Assembly (NCBI GenBank): GCA_009733575.1
Contig: ML769756.1
Span: 1 to 61,142 of the forward strand
DNA from: Gymnopus androsaceus JB14
Taxonomy: Eukaryota > Basidiomycota > Agaricomycetes > Agaricales > Omphalotaceae
Direction of reading: 5' to 3'
Length of the DNA stretch: 61,142 nt
Shown here: piece by piece, positions 10,618 to 22,384 of the stretch
Layout: each line of letters opens with the position of its first letter
How positions within the stretch are numbered: the stretch's first letter is position 1
The notes under the pieces: model-generated
Seen by the model: only the letters and a program-made list of their open reading frames with translations
Database searches by the model: none
Told to the model about the DNA's origin: nothing
Position numbers and translations under genes: made by a program

Positions 10618-10826
10618 TACTGTATCATTTTGACCCCTTGTTCACATAATGCATAACAGCACCCCCACAAACTAAGGGATTTCGGAAAACGTAACGCATA
10701 ACAAGGCAAAATACCTTCCTTATATGGTAATTTTTTGCGGCCAGCGAAGTAAATGAACTAAAGAAAAAGTGAGTCCGCACCATAACACATAACACCCTGC
10801 GAACTAATGACCGAAAAGATACAGTA
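10618..10826. mobile_element. TACTGTA-ended MITE, 209 bp
   Basis: It starts TACTGTATCATTTTGACC and ends with the reverse complement of TACTGTATCTTTTCGGTC. The TIRs are imperfect and the inner part keeps weak complementarity (words CATAATGCATAACA and ATAACACATAACA). TA bounded. No coding sequence. Confidence 0.65.
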
Positions 10827-11372
10827 CTTCTCTGTCCCACTTTAGGTTGACACGTGAGCACCTAGTCCAAAAAATGTACTCGGCTGAAGATGCATGCATG
10901 AAGCACTGAAGAATGTGTTCCAATCTCTTGAGATTTAATAAAAACCAATAAGTAGGGCTCTCATGATTGTTTTGGTTTTTCTTTATGTTTTTTTTCTTCA
11001 ATTCTTTTTTTTTTTGGAACTCCCGTGACCGTCCCTATCCGAAATAGCCGGAAAAGGGGGAGTTTCTGGGGACCTGTCGTCGGGCCTAGTCGGTCCTCAT
11101 CCAGAGACTGAATGGCTAAACCCTTTGATTCGCATTGTTACCTCGAACTTGTGACCTTCAATTATGTTTTTGGAACAGTCAAGACAACTTTCAAGTCGAT
11201 TCATTTGAGTACCTTTAGTGCGCCTTGTGTCGGTTGCACTGTACCGGTTATCCGGGTTAATCTTATCGTCACCTCAACGTCACCTGAGAATCCATATAAA
11301 AATGAGAAACGAAGCCTCACCTTTGAAGCCCCTTGAAGGCACTATATCGTTATCGAAAAGAGAGAACTTAAC
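10827..11372. other. Upstream region of the first P450; no gene
   Basis: Contains T-rich tracts (near 10990-11010) and a small GC-rich palindromic patch near 11015-11100 (GGAACTCCCGTGACCG, GGGGGAGTTTC). No tRNA or coding sequence was recognised. The segment from about 11200 is probably the promoter and leader of the gene starting at 11373. Confidence 0.4.
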
Positions 11373-14062
11373 ATGATCCCTCCTGGACCACGATATCTTT
11401 TCCGCCTGGCTTTCCCTCAAGTGATCTCAGTAATCTACAGCACACCAAGCTCTGGTAATTACCGGCCCGCAACCTTTCTCTGCGTACTCGACGTGGCTTT
11501 ACCTTATCGGAGCATTTTTTGCCTATCCAGCATACCTACTAGCTCGGTTATGGCTCAGAGATCACAGAAACTCCCGCAGAGCAGCCGAGTTGGGCGCTGT
11601 ACGACCTCCAGCAGTCAAAGAAAGCAGCTACTCCATTGTGTCCGCTATTGTGAATAGTTTCAATAACGGATATACTGGTATGTCTTTCGAATGTGTATGT
11701 GGATGAAGCCGATCATCCTTACAGGTGACTGTTTCTTCGAGTGGACGAAGCAATATGGGTATATTTTTCGAATGAAGACATATGGCGAAGAGCGCGTAGG
11801 TGGTTTTCAAGCTACTGGGGCAAAATTAATGTGAAACAATTCTTAGATAATGACAGTAGAGCCCGAGCATATCAAGGCGAGCAATTTCTGTGGATGCTTT
11901 TGACCTACATCTAACATTCTTCTCATGTAGGCAATCATGGCGACTAAGTTTGAGGATTTCGAGAAAGGTAAAGATACAGATTAGCACTGGCCTTTTCCAA
12001 AAGTATACATTCACCGTCTTCAAGGACCTGTTATATTTGACCAAATCCACTCCTTGTTGGGACTGGGAGTTTTCAACTCTGACGGTCAGCCATTCATATG
12101 ACATCGATATTGCCTACTGACCTACCGCTTTGACAGGTGAAAGGTGGAAGTAAGCTCGCCATCCATGCTTTCACTTGTATTTGGTTCACACTAATCTTAT
12201 GCCTATCTAGATTCCACCGAAACATGACTCGTCCGTTCTTCAATCGCAATAGAATCACCGATTTCGACAACTTCAATCGCCACACCGAGAGCACCATTTC
12301 CGCTATCAAGACGCGTCTGGCACAAGGTTATCCCATCGACTTTCAGGTAATATCCATATAAGATGATCTACCGTCGATCCAGTCGTTCTCAGCATGAACC
12401 TCTTCGTAGGACGTTGTGGCTCGGTTTACCCTTGATTCCGCAACTGAATTTCTATTCGGGAAGGACGTGGGATCCCTAGGCGCGAACTTGCCATACCCAG
12501 CAGGATCACCATTAGCTCAAGATCCTACAATTCTCAATCATCCTTCGAATGTGTTTGTTCGTGCGTTCATGCAAGGCCAGATGGCAACAGCTTACCGCTC
12601 AAGGCTTGGAATGAATTGGCCACTTAAAGAGTTCTGGTCAGACAAGGTGTTACCGCATCGCCGTTTGGTGGATGAGTTTGTGAATCCAATTCTGGAGAAC
12701 AGGAAAAGGGAGCGTCTTGCAATGACGGCTAATATAGAAAAGTCTGGTGATTGGGAGGCAGAGACGTTGTTGGATCATTTGATTGACTCGGAGTATACGG
12801 GTCAGTTCTATGCCCATCAAGGGTATTTTCATCTTCATCTCACTCTGTATAGACCCAAAGGTTATCAAGGACGAGCTAGTAAACATTTTGGTAGCAGGAA
12901 GAGACACAGTGCGATGTTTTTCTCCTCTTTTCCAAGCTGTCTGGACTGATTATGAGCATCCTCTGTGCAGACCGCTTCCCTCCTGACTTTCTGTATCTAC
13001 GTCCTCACCGAGAGATCTGACATTACCACGAAGCTCCGGCGCGAGATTGCAGAGAAAGTTGGGGCAAATACTTGTCCTACATATAAGATTATCTCCGAGA
13101 TGAAATATCTTCGTGCTTTCCTCAACGGTACGAGTTTTTACAATTATTTGTTTCTTTAGCTCTAAGTTTTTGAATGCAGAAACTCTACGACTATATCCCT
13201 CAGTCCCCTTCACCAGAAGGTCGATCTCATCATTCCAGTTGCTTGAGAAAAATAATCCTAATGCTGTTTTCTGTAGAACGACCAAGAACCCCGTTGTTTT
13301 CCCTAGCATCAAGGGCAAACCAGGCTACTACATCCCCGCAGGCGTCCAGTAAGCCACTACTGCTTGCTTTTTCTGCAAAGTTTTCTAACATTCGGCCTTG
13401 CCATTCAAGATGTCAATATAGTGTATTCTTGATGCACCGTCGTCAAGATCTTTGGGGACCAGATGGTACATACTATATATGAACTATCTTCTACTACACT
13501 CGTTCAACTGTCTAATCATTCTTCAGCTCTAGAATTTGATCCTGACCGATTCATTGATGAACGATTACACAAGTACTTGATACCAAATCCCTTCATATTC
13601 CTTCCTTTCAGCGCAGGTCAGCAGATTTCCTACCCCTCATTATGCAATTTATTTCTAACTCGTAAAGAATCCTTAGGACCCAGAATTTGCTTAGGGCAAC
13701 AGGTGAGTCTTATTTTTTTAATTGTTCGAGAACTCACACTGACTTGCGTCTTTGCAGTTCGCCTACAATGAAACATCCTATTTCCTCATCAAATTCTACA
13801 AGCATTCACCGACTTCCAGATTGCCTGGGATATACAACCCGAAGCGTCAAAAACTCCAGCCAGCTGGACACCCACGCATGGGACAACCAAGGGATGCGAC
13901 AAGGTTTTGCATACAACGCATTTGACGATGAGTGTCAAGGTTGGTTTTGTCATCTTTTGTTTGGCTCACCGAATCGCAGGACTGATCATATATTCGATGC
14001 CAACAGGAAGCGTTGTGGGTGAGGATGAAGGAAACGAGTCTAGCCGAAGCTGCCTAGTGTAA
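11373..14062 (+). pseudogene. Cytochrome P450, CYP63-like; probably frameshifted
   Basis: Heme-thiolate monooxygenase of the endoplasmic reticulum. Spliced reading shows the membrane anchor with a Pro-rich start (MIPPGPRYLF, then WLYLIGAFFAYPAYLLARLW), RFTLDSATEFLFGKD, the I-helix oxygen motif AGRDT, the K-helix ExxR in NETLRLYPSVPF, the PERF region [11 protein letters not shown], and the heme loop [15 protein letters not shown] (FxxGxRxCxG complete). This order and wording resemble the CYP63 family of wood-decay fungi, which oxidise alkanes and aromatics; the substrate here is unknown. About twelve introns of 45-65 nt interrupt it. Two phase breaks cannot be spliced away: one near 11450 in the N-terminal anchor, and one near 13795 just after the heme loop, where FLIK should continue LQAFTDFQIAWD. 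As written the protein would end prematurely beyond the heme site. Likely a recent pseudogene, or two base errors. Confidence 0.85.
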
Positions 14063-14846
14063 TGGTATCTGTAGAGAATTTGCTCTTCTCGTTCCACTTA
14101 TGTCCCCGTCGTACTAGTTCTTATCCTCACTCATTGTCAGTCTCCATTTTCCTGATTCTTTTGTCATCCCTGCTCAGAGCTCTGTACTTCGCCCTACATC
14201 TTGATCAAGGAATTTAAGAAAAATATCAGAGCTATTGTACCGATAACTGACTCTATCGTTTGTCGCGTTTCAACTTTAGACTCTGGGACTCGAAGCAGAG
14301 GCACTACACTAAGAACAGTCATGATGAATTGTAATGATTTCATCCTGACCCTCGCCTTTCCGACCTCCTCTCACTCGTTCTCGTCCGCCCTGCACGCATA
14401 TACGAGACTCGGAGCTTCGCAATCGACCTTAGAAGCCCCAGGAATAACTAATTTAGGCATATACGCTCGGATTAACTACTGTTTCGGATTTACTTACTTA
14501 CAACTACTCCTTCAGTACTTAGACCCTCATTCCAGTGATTAAATACCGTCGTTGTAACTCATCGTTTACCCCATCAAAACAACTCAGGTTACCTTGAATC
14601 CCGTGCAAACTCCATGACATGAATCTGGAATACGACTTGTAGTATGTATGTCACGTTTGCTTTTCTGTAGTTCAAGTTGAATGAACAACGGAGATATACA
14701 GTCAGGTGTAACATATGTACTTACTTATCTACATACAACCAAAAGGGGCAATAAATTTTTTCTTTAGACAATTCAGAAGATATAGGCTTCGCAAACGAGT
14801 CAAAGATATAGATGAGATTGAGAGAAATGAGTTGAGGTAATTGCGT
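14063..14846. other. Convergent intergenic region; no gene
   Basis: Lies between the 3' ends of the two P450 genes. A 113-codon plus-strand frame at 14201-14542 shows no recognisable domain and is probably chance. No repeat was noticed. Confidence 0.5.
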
Positions 14847-16818
14847 TCATTTGTGAATTTTGTCAACATAGGCTTGGTAACCTTTTCGCCAATGGACGAC
14901 AAAATAGTTCATGGTGTGCTCAATGCGATATTCGTCAATCCTGAGGTTCACGTTCAGCATTCAAGTTCCCATGGATTAATTCACATACGGGAGACTTACA
15001 TATCTTCAGTAGGTTGAATCTTCAAGTCTAATTTCCGGAAAATGTTCCCTAGAGTCAAATATAGCTCACAATAGGCAAGACTAGAGAGCGAGTTAGGAAT
15101 TTTCAAAATAAGTGACTGAGGGTTTCGTACTTTAGCCCTGGGCTGCAAGAGGCGACGCCGTGTTAGAAGTAGCCTTTGTAATTACAATGAGAAAAAACCT
15201 CACCAGATACGAGGTCCTTTACAAAACGGAGCAAGATCCAGCGACATTTTACTGGTGTCTTCAGCCAACCATCGATCAGGGTTAAAGACATGCGGATCTG
15301 GAAAGACCTCGGGGTTCATGTGGAGGAAGATTGAGCTCATTCCAACTGCGGTCTAGCGATGCCATGAAATAGGACCAGAAATTTGGAACAACAAGGAGAA
15401 ATACACTCACACCAACAGGAAGCTTCAAATCACCTATTGCGGGAGTCGCAGGACCAACGACACGAGGAAGGGGATGGATAATCCCTACAGAAAATCGAAG
15501 TGTTTCTTTAACGAACGCGTTCTGCGAAAGAAAATCGTTTAACATCTGGTGGAATTTGAAGGAGTGAAAGTATAACGCACCAAATAAGGTAATTTCTCAA
15601 GTGCAACATAGCTCATCGGCTCGTCGGGGTTTGGCCATGCCTCACAAAGCTCCTCGAAAAGCCTTTTATGAATTTCGGGTTCTTGAGAGCGTAGAAGGTT
15701 CCAACTTGAGAAGAAGTCCCCGAAGTATCGCTACCGGCTGCCATGAGGACAAACGCTTCCTGAATGAGGGCCTCTCTAGATGAAGAGTCTGAGTCCGATT
15801 CCAACAGGTGACGAAAAATCGTTTCGTGATCCACACTTTCAAGTATACTAGTATCACGAAGAATATTATCGACCCGGCTCTCAAATACATGCTTCAAGTC
15901 CATGTATCCTCCGAACAAAGGCAGGAACCGCATGAACAAACTTACGAGGGAGGTTGTTGACTATGAAGAGGGGAATGAGTGAGAAGAAATGTTGGACATC
16001 CCAGAAGATGCGGAAAGAGTCTGCTACACTTTGATTAAAAGGATGAGCAAAGTTTGGAGCATCGAGGGTGTTGACGGATCCCGCGAAGCAATAGTCCATA
16101 ATGACATCCATAGTCAAAGAGCGATAGGCGGCTCCCATGTCGACACTTGATTCTGGGGAGTTATAATTTTCTCGCAGTAGTGTCAGTAGTTTATCGACCT
16201 TTCAGAAAATATGGAGAACTATGTAAGTGATTCGGAAGGTTCAACAAATACATAATAGAGGACCCTCACCTTCTGTTGGACCAAGTTCTCGATCGCCACC
16301 ACCGCTCGACGAGAAAACATTGGTGCCATGCTGCCTCTCCGATTCTTGGCTAGAACGGGATCAACGAAGCCAACGGATGATTCAGCTGCATAAGGAACCA
16401 TGCCGTGGTAGAATTCACGATCTTTGACCAATGTAGACCCGTAAGTGTATATATCATGGTAAGCTGCCCTGTGGTTGAAATGGAGCTACGCGCACAATCT
16501 GTAATTGGAATGGCATTCGAACATAATCCACGAGGGACTCGCCGTATTAGGACCAATTCTGACCACAGGACCTGAAGTTAGGGTGATAAACAATTATTGT
16601 ACTCGAAAGGATGAGACAGTCTCACCGTATATCTTATGTAGTTTGTCGAGTTGATAAACAAGGCCTCCTACTTTGACGACGTTGAAGTATGCTGTGTATC
16701 CATAGGTCATAGCTGCCAAGAGTGGGCCTGGATATTGGCGCAGTGGATGGAAAAAGACTCTGTAGAGAGCTACTGCTCCAATGTAGAGGAACAGACCGTA
16801 AGTGAGAAAGACATACAT
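14847..16818 (-). pseudogene. Cytochrome P450, TRI4/pisatin-demethylase-like; frameshifted
   Basis: An N-terminal anchor (VFLTYGLFLYIGAVALYRV) is followed by the Pro-rich hinge FHPLRQYPGP, GPVVRIGPN, FSRRAVVAIENLVQQK, the I-helix AAGSDTSG, KETLRFSVGI (ExxR), VFPDPHVFNPDRWL and the heme loop PFCKGPRICPG, ending AYCELYLTLGNIF and a C-terminal tail to the TGA at 14847. Domain order is complete at about 500 residues. The type matches fungal P450s near trichodiene oxygenase and pisatin demethylase; substrate unknown. One base is missing near 15687 (frame change inside NPEIHKRLF), which no intron explains. A second phase change near 15950 (after IVNNLP) could be a frameshift or an unusually short 37-nt intron. 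The intron before LHFNHRAAYHDIY appears to use a GC-AG pair. Convergent with the first P450. Confidence 0.85.
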
Positions 16819-18040
16819 CCTAGTGAGAGATGCAAAGGTGTGAGTCTGGATAATCAGGTCGTAAAACGCCCTTTTAAGCTGCTAATACTTAAAAGGGGTG
16901 TGTTCAGTAAAGCTGAAAAAATTATTGAATAGTGCCACCTTCATGAGGACACTCTCCGCATGACCATTCTTCTCGCCAGCTTTGGGCACGCATTTTTCGC
17001 GCCATTTGTTGACCTCAGACCTAGTAAGACCAGGAATCCGGCATGTCTCCCCGCTCAACTACCACTAATTCACTTCGGCGGAGTTGAGTAGGCCTTCTTG
17101 AGGCCTTCCTACAGGTAGAATTGTTGAACATGGAATATCATCACAGAACCCGCCATGCTACGGTGCGGTATGATATTGAAATCTTAGAAGGAGTACTTGT
17201 AGTTAAGACTCAGAATAACCGTCAATTTACCCGGCGGTGGTCGCGGTGCCTTAGAGTGCCTATCTAGGATAACTCATGTCAGTGACATGGATTCGAACTC
17301 CCAAGTATGGACTGCATTCCTGAGGTGGCTGCGAGCAGAAGACATACATACAACAAGAAGGGAAAATGAAAGATTTAATTGCTATCTCAGCTGTTCTGAT
17401 AGCAGCTTGGATGAATGCTTGATGTCCCCAGTTGCTTTGTAATGTGAAAGGCAGCTTGAATATAATGAATAGATAGAGAGACGCTTGGCATGGTCCTGTT
17501 ACGGAAATACCTGAAGTGACGGGAAGTAGCTAGTACATGCATATACAGAACCGAAATATACGAACCGAAACTACTACTATAGTCATTGGGAACCCTCCCA
17601 CAGCCGCGCTCATCTTAAGACTGTACCACAGTCTTGCTCACTCATGAGAGATCTGTGGCTGAACATCGTCAGCGGAGTCAGAGGCGACACCGGTATTGAG
17701 GAGAACGAAGTAAAAGTGTATCTGTGAACTCAGACAGATATAGAAAAATGACCCTCTCCCGAACTACCTACGTCTTCTCTTTCCACGACTCGGTAATCCT
17801 GCTTCGGCCTTTGGAATTTCGCTTGGAATTCGACCATGTTACTCGCCTTCTTAGCTTTCAATTTACGCCTTCAGGTCTCACCATCCTAAGTATGAACTGT
17901 CCTCATGACTTCGCATATACATAGTAGCGGAACCCGGCTGTTTCTAAATGTGGTCGCGCCGGTCTTCCTTCGCTCCTTAGTGCAAGGAGTTTATAAGTGA
18001 CAACTTGGCCGTCCTACATTTCTGTGCCCGCTTGAAGATC
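16819..18040. other. Intergenic region between the second P450 and the 2OG oxygenase; no gene
   Basis: The divergent P450 and oxygenase genes share this 1.2-kb interval, so both promoters should lie here. A tRNA B-box-like word (AGTTCGAATCC on the minus strand near 17290) lacks a foldable tRNA around it. No coding sequence was recognised. Confidence 0.4.
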
Positions 18041-19360
18041 ATGCCTGTAGCTGCATTCCCTGAGTTCCCAGCTAAATATCCAGACGCATCCGCTGTTGAT
18101 TATAGATTATGAACTCCATCAAGGATGGCAACCAGAATGAGAAGGATAGGCTCTGGAAGGCTGCAACTTCCTTGGGATTCTGGTAGTAAGGCGATACCTA
18201 TATGGCCTGAAATATATTGACACCAATGCGCGAATCTACAGCTTGAAGAATCCATGGGGCTGATGAAGACGTCGAGAAGATGTTTGACATGGCAGCAGAG
18301 ACGCTGGATTTACCGTTTGAAGAGAAGATGAAATTTGAGCAAGGGGACGCGGGTTTGTCATTTGGGTAGGCTTCTCCACTGTCCATTTCCCATGCCTGTA
18401 TAATAATTCTGTCGTCTTCCAGATACAAATTCGAAGGAGCCAGCGCCGTCGACGCCTCAGGTGAACCAGACATGACTGAAGTCATTAACATCGCCAAGGA
18501 CGATGCGCTCGCCTGGCCAAACAAGCTCGAAGATCCTATCCTTCCACCGTCAACAACCGTATGGATTCGACTATCATTCCTTTTGTCAAAAAATCTATCG
18601 AAATCAATGATGAAATCTTGAGCATCTTCAATACCAAACTGAGGTTACCTCAGGGGGAGCTGATCAAACTCCATTCTGAGGAATACAGCGCTAGCGAAGC
18701 CCGGACACACAAGGCTCGAAAGAATCTTCCTACCGGAAAAACAGTTCTTGGAGCTCATACAGATTTTGGGAGTTTGAGCTTCTTGCATAATCGAATGGGG
18801 GGACTGCAAGTTCTACCCCCGGGAGTCGATGAATGGCAGTATGTTAAGGTGAGGTTATTGATTGAGGGTATGCAAAAAAACTTCTAATATATCACCCTTT
18901 TAGCCCCTACCGGGACACGCAATTTGCAACGTTGGGGATACGTTGGCCTTGCTAAGCGGCGGCATCCTCCACTCCAATATACATCGAGTCCTGTGCGTGG
19001 CGGTCACTATATCTCTTCTGACACTCACTATCCAGCAGTCCACCTCCTGGTGCCCAAGCCGCATTTGAACGCTGGTCCCAAGTCTTCTTTACTCGTCCTG
19101 GTAACTCTGTCATCCTTCGACCGTTATCAAATGAGAGTCCCCTGATCGCTGAAGCTGTCAACAAGCTGAGCGACGAGCAAAGAGAGGCTCTGAACCCTGG
19201 AGTAACAGCGTTTGATTGGATCTGCAGGAGAGTCATGAACCGGAGAGTCAAAAACAGAACGGTCAGTTGGAGCTTTGCGTTTTTTTATTGAAACTAATGT
19301 GACTAGCAGGGCCCAGAGACATGGATGGCGAGCAAAGGCACGGATCAGGAGAGAATCTGA
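18041..19360 (+). pseudogene. Isopenicillin-N-synthase-like 2OG-Fe(II) oxygenase; several frameshifts
   Basis: Cytosolic non-heme iron oxygenase of the IPNS/flavonol-synthase-like superfamily common in fungi. Spliced fragments give the DIOX_N region (FPEFPAKYPDASAVDY, LWKAATSLGFW, DEDVEKMFDMAAETLDLPFE), then the catalytic core: the HxD of GAHTDFGSLSFL, GGLQVLPPGVDEWQYVK, GHAICNVGDTLALLSGGIL, the distal His of SNIHRV, and FFTRPGNSVILRPLS (the RxS pocket), ending GPETWMASKGTD. The three iron ligands and the Arg are present. Introns are 45-60 nt. However the frame breaks near 18105 (before NSIKDG), near 18258 (KNHGADE with one extra base) and near 18533 (before YPSTVNNRMDS). Three unsplicable frame changes imply a decaying gene. 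The specific reaction cannot be inferred. Confidence 0.85.
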
Positions 19361-19500
19361 AATAAACTCAAAGTTTTGTTTCGCGTTCTGTTCTTCATGT
19401 ATATCTCTTGGATTCCGTGAAATTTTGTCAGTCATGCATAAAAAGAAACATGCTTCAACGCGTTTGCAACGGATTTATCATCTGTGAAAGTCAAGCAAAT

Positions 19501-20003
19501 TATACATACATCCATTGACAGAGTCAATGGTGTCCCAAGATACGCCATCCCATTTAGAAGCCATCTTACCAAGTTGATTACATGAGGACCCAATGCGGAG
19601 GGACATATGTGCATTATGCTCGTAGAAGGTAGTTCACCTAGAGTCAATTTATCATCAGGCCAAGCTATACACACATCCATCGATGGAGCCAATGGTGTCC
19701 CGAGATACGCCATTCATTTAGAAGCTTCACGTTGATCTTACCATATATTTACCATGAGGACCCAACGCGGAGAGACACATGTGCATTATGCTCGAAGGTG
19801 GTCCACCTAGCTAGAGTCGATTTATCATCAGCCAAGCTATACACACATCCGTCGACGGAGCCAATGGTGTCCCAAGATACGCCATCCATTTAGAAGCTTC
19901 ACGTTGATCTTACCATGTTAATCTTCTTACCATGATGATCTTACCATGAGGACCCAATGCGAGGGATACATGTGCATTATGCTTGTAGAAGGTGGTCCCA
20001 GAA
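19501..20003 (+). repeat. Tandem repeat, three copies of about 165-172 bp
   Basis: Copies start with TATACAYACATCC at 19501, 19666 and 19838. Each contains CAATGGTGTCCCRAGATACG, a TTTAGAAG word and GGACCCAATGCGGAGGGA, and ends with a GAAGGTGGTCCACC-like word. The copies are about 85-90% alike by eye. It lies 140 bp downstream of the oxygenase gene. Function unknown. Confidence 0.8.
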
Positions 20004-20219
20004 TCATAATGATTCGGAATCGCTAGCGGGAGAAACGCAGGCGTTATCCGATTAGGCTCGGTATTCATTGTTTTGGAGATTGATATTTCGCGTCAAACGT
20101 TCCCTCCTCCGATAATGCCCTATTCTGGTCCCAGTGCGTTTTACATCCATTTTTTCCCTCGATAAAATGCTAACGCAGCCGTCGTTGTAGGCAGAGGCGG
20201 ATTGTAACACGCGTTTCTC

Positions 20220-20860
20220 CAGCTCGGATAACTCAAACATGATGACTGGGTGAGTCGGTTGGTCCAAGTTTCGAGGCCAATTTAGGTGCCTTCATCGTGT
20301 AGTCGTAGTCCAACTCAGTGGTACAGTCAATGAGCCTCCCATGCGGCATCCTATAATTACTAGCATGAATCTCCCATGCTTTCTATTTACTGAAAAAAAG
20401 CACAAGTACGCACCTAAGTTTCAAACTCAGCTCATCTGAGCTAGTTCCCCTTGTGATTACGATGTCGATGATGCTGAATCCGATGACTCTTTATGAACGC
20501 TCAGTAAAGAAAGTCGAGTCAGATGTGAGTAGAAGCATGTTGGTGTCGAAAGCACGCGAGCCTGGCCGACCAAGAGTTCGGAGCGTACTAATGCAGCGTA
20601 GGAAGGAGGAATGACTTTGTCGGTGATGAGGTGTCTGCTTCAAGGAGCGTTTGGCGTAAAACTGGGCTGCGGGGCATCTTCGATTTATTTCATTGAAGGA
20701 AACTGTGCAATTTCAAATGACTGGGATGGAGAGAATGTTGTATCTTCGCCAAAAAAACCCATTTGGTGGAGCACGTGCCATCAAATGACGTCATATCTAA
20801 GGCGCTCCCATTCGTTTCGAGTTCTTTTTGATGAGCCTCATAGCCTGAAATGAACCAGTA
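20220..20860 (+). repeat. Dispersed repeat A, copy 1
   Basis: Shares a series of words in the same order with 55400-55930 and 56190-56640: TTGGTCCAAGTTTCGAGG, CATCCTATAA, AAGCACAAGTACGCACCTA, CAGCGTAGGAAGGA, TTGTCGGTG, GGTGTCTGCTTCAAG and CTGTGCAA...GACTGGGATGG. No coding capacity. It may be a degenerate non-autonomous element or a duplicated gene flank. Confidence 0.6.
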
Positions 20861-22384
20861 ACGTCCCGCTTACGCGAGACAATCCCCGACTCGCCCAAGT
20901 ACGCACAATAATTCCAAAGTAGAAAAAGCACATTAAATTGAAGTTATTGTACACGAAATAAGTACTTCACCACAACCAGCAGCTAAAGCTCAGCGAGAGA
21001 TCTGCAGTTATCAAAATTAGTGAAAGTCGAACGTACGCCACGCAGAAGACAGACCTAGCGGTTTTAATGGTATGGGAAACATGAGCAGCTGAGCCCACAT
21101 CATCATTGCAGAGAGGAGAAGTTGAGAAGAAAGTGTTTACAAAACCAGGGGCTACGTCGAACCAAGGTGTAGTATGTACAGTGTCAAACCACCCGTTGTG
21201 CACGTTAGCGAAGGCTACAAAACCTACGGTGGTGTCGTGATCAATTAGAGCAGAAGCACTGCTAACACAAACACTGCGAGAGCCCTCGCAGAAGAAGCTC
21301 CAGTATAAGCTAGCAATGAAATTGCACTGTAACTGAGGTAGGGTCTCACAAGTGCTTTCATACAGCGAACATATCTTGTCCATTCTCGCTTTTTTGCTCA
21401 GTTTATTCCACTGTGAGTAGGATAGGGGGGCGAAAACTCAACGTAACAATTGAAAGGTAAATTGCTGAATGCTGCATATAAAGCTTCCGTATCATTGTAA
21501 AGCCAGACTGGTGAAGACGAAGCAATTTCAAGGTATACTGAATCGAATCTGACCGACATTAGACGCAAAAGCACTAAAATGTAGGCAAAGGTAAAACCTG
21601 CAGTACGTAAACAATTGACACTGTCCAAACGTGGGAACATCGGGGGGGGGGGGGGGGGGGGGGCTGGATCTGGTTAACCTGAGGACCGATTGTACGGTAC
21701 AAGGCCCTCCCTCTCACTCCGTTCGAGAGTCGGGGACGTGAACAGTTTTCGAGTGTAAACAGAATATTTTCTACTGCTAAGCTACTAAGCGCTAAGCACT
21801 CAAGTTCACATGTACAGTATCTAAACATAATAGTGTGCAGTGAGTGCAGCTTCTCAAGTTCGGCGTTTGTCTGTCACCTTCAACCATGCCCAATATTCCT
21901 CCAGAGGGTAAGCTTTTGCTGATAGATTTTTATCTGCTAGCATGCAGTAGATCCGAGTACTTAGTGCTTGCAAGTGCTCGCACTGTTCTTACACTGGTCA
22001 TATCAAGACTGGCTTCATACTACCATGAGAGATGGGGAACCACGCGAAGCTCGTGTACATCTGCCACAAGCTTGGACAAGAAGTTGTTCGGAGTTAAGTT
22101 GAACGAACGGATCGAAATGCAAGGGTCTTTTTTTTGGAAAGTGTTTGCCTTTAAGATATTCGGGCGCTAATCAGGCGCTAATATCAGGCGCCTAAGTTCG
22201 CCGCGTCTCTTCTTCATGTATAGCATGGTGCGAACCCACTAGACGTAGGTTCCGACCTACAAGTTCAACCAGCACATGATCAATTAGGCCGCTCATCGTA
22301 TGTGGTCGCCTGAGAGTGCTGTAGGTATTCGGCTATATGCCAGCCTGATTCTTTGCCTGGTTTTGCTCGAGGATTCAAAACGAA
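20861..22384. other. No gene recognised; contains a 22-G run
   Basis: A 138-codon minus-strand frame (20967-21383) and a 108-codon plus-strand frame (21844-22170) show no recognisable domain; the minus-strand one is Ser/Val-rich and could be chance. A homopolymer of 22 G lies at 21642-21663. The palindromic word GGCGCC and copies of GGCGCTAAT cluster at 22160-22200. The last 300 bp are downstream of the aminotransferase. Confidence 0.4.

Noticed and set aside
14201..14542. 113-codon plus-strand frame between the P450 genes
   Set aside because: No recognisable motif; it lies in the convergent 3' region and lacks splice or composition support.
17255..17330. Possible tRNA on the minus strand around AGTTCGAATCC
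   Set aside because: The B-box-like word is present but the flanking bases do not form a T stem or acceptor stem and no A box lies upstream.
20967..21383. 138-codon minus-strand frame as a membrane or secreted protein
   Set aside because: No domain, no convincing signal peptide, unusual composition and overlap with repeat-rich sequence; likely chance.
21642..21663. 22-G homopolymer as a functional element (G-quadruplex or phase-variable tract)
   Set aside because: No promoter or reading frame depends on it, and long homopolymers can be assembly artefacts; similar C runs at 31439 and 35681 lie in repeats.
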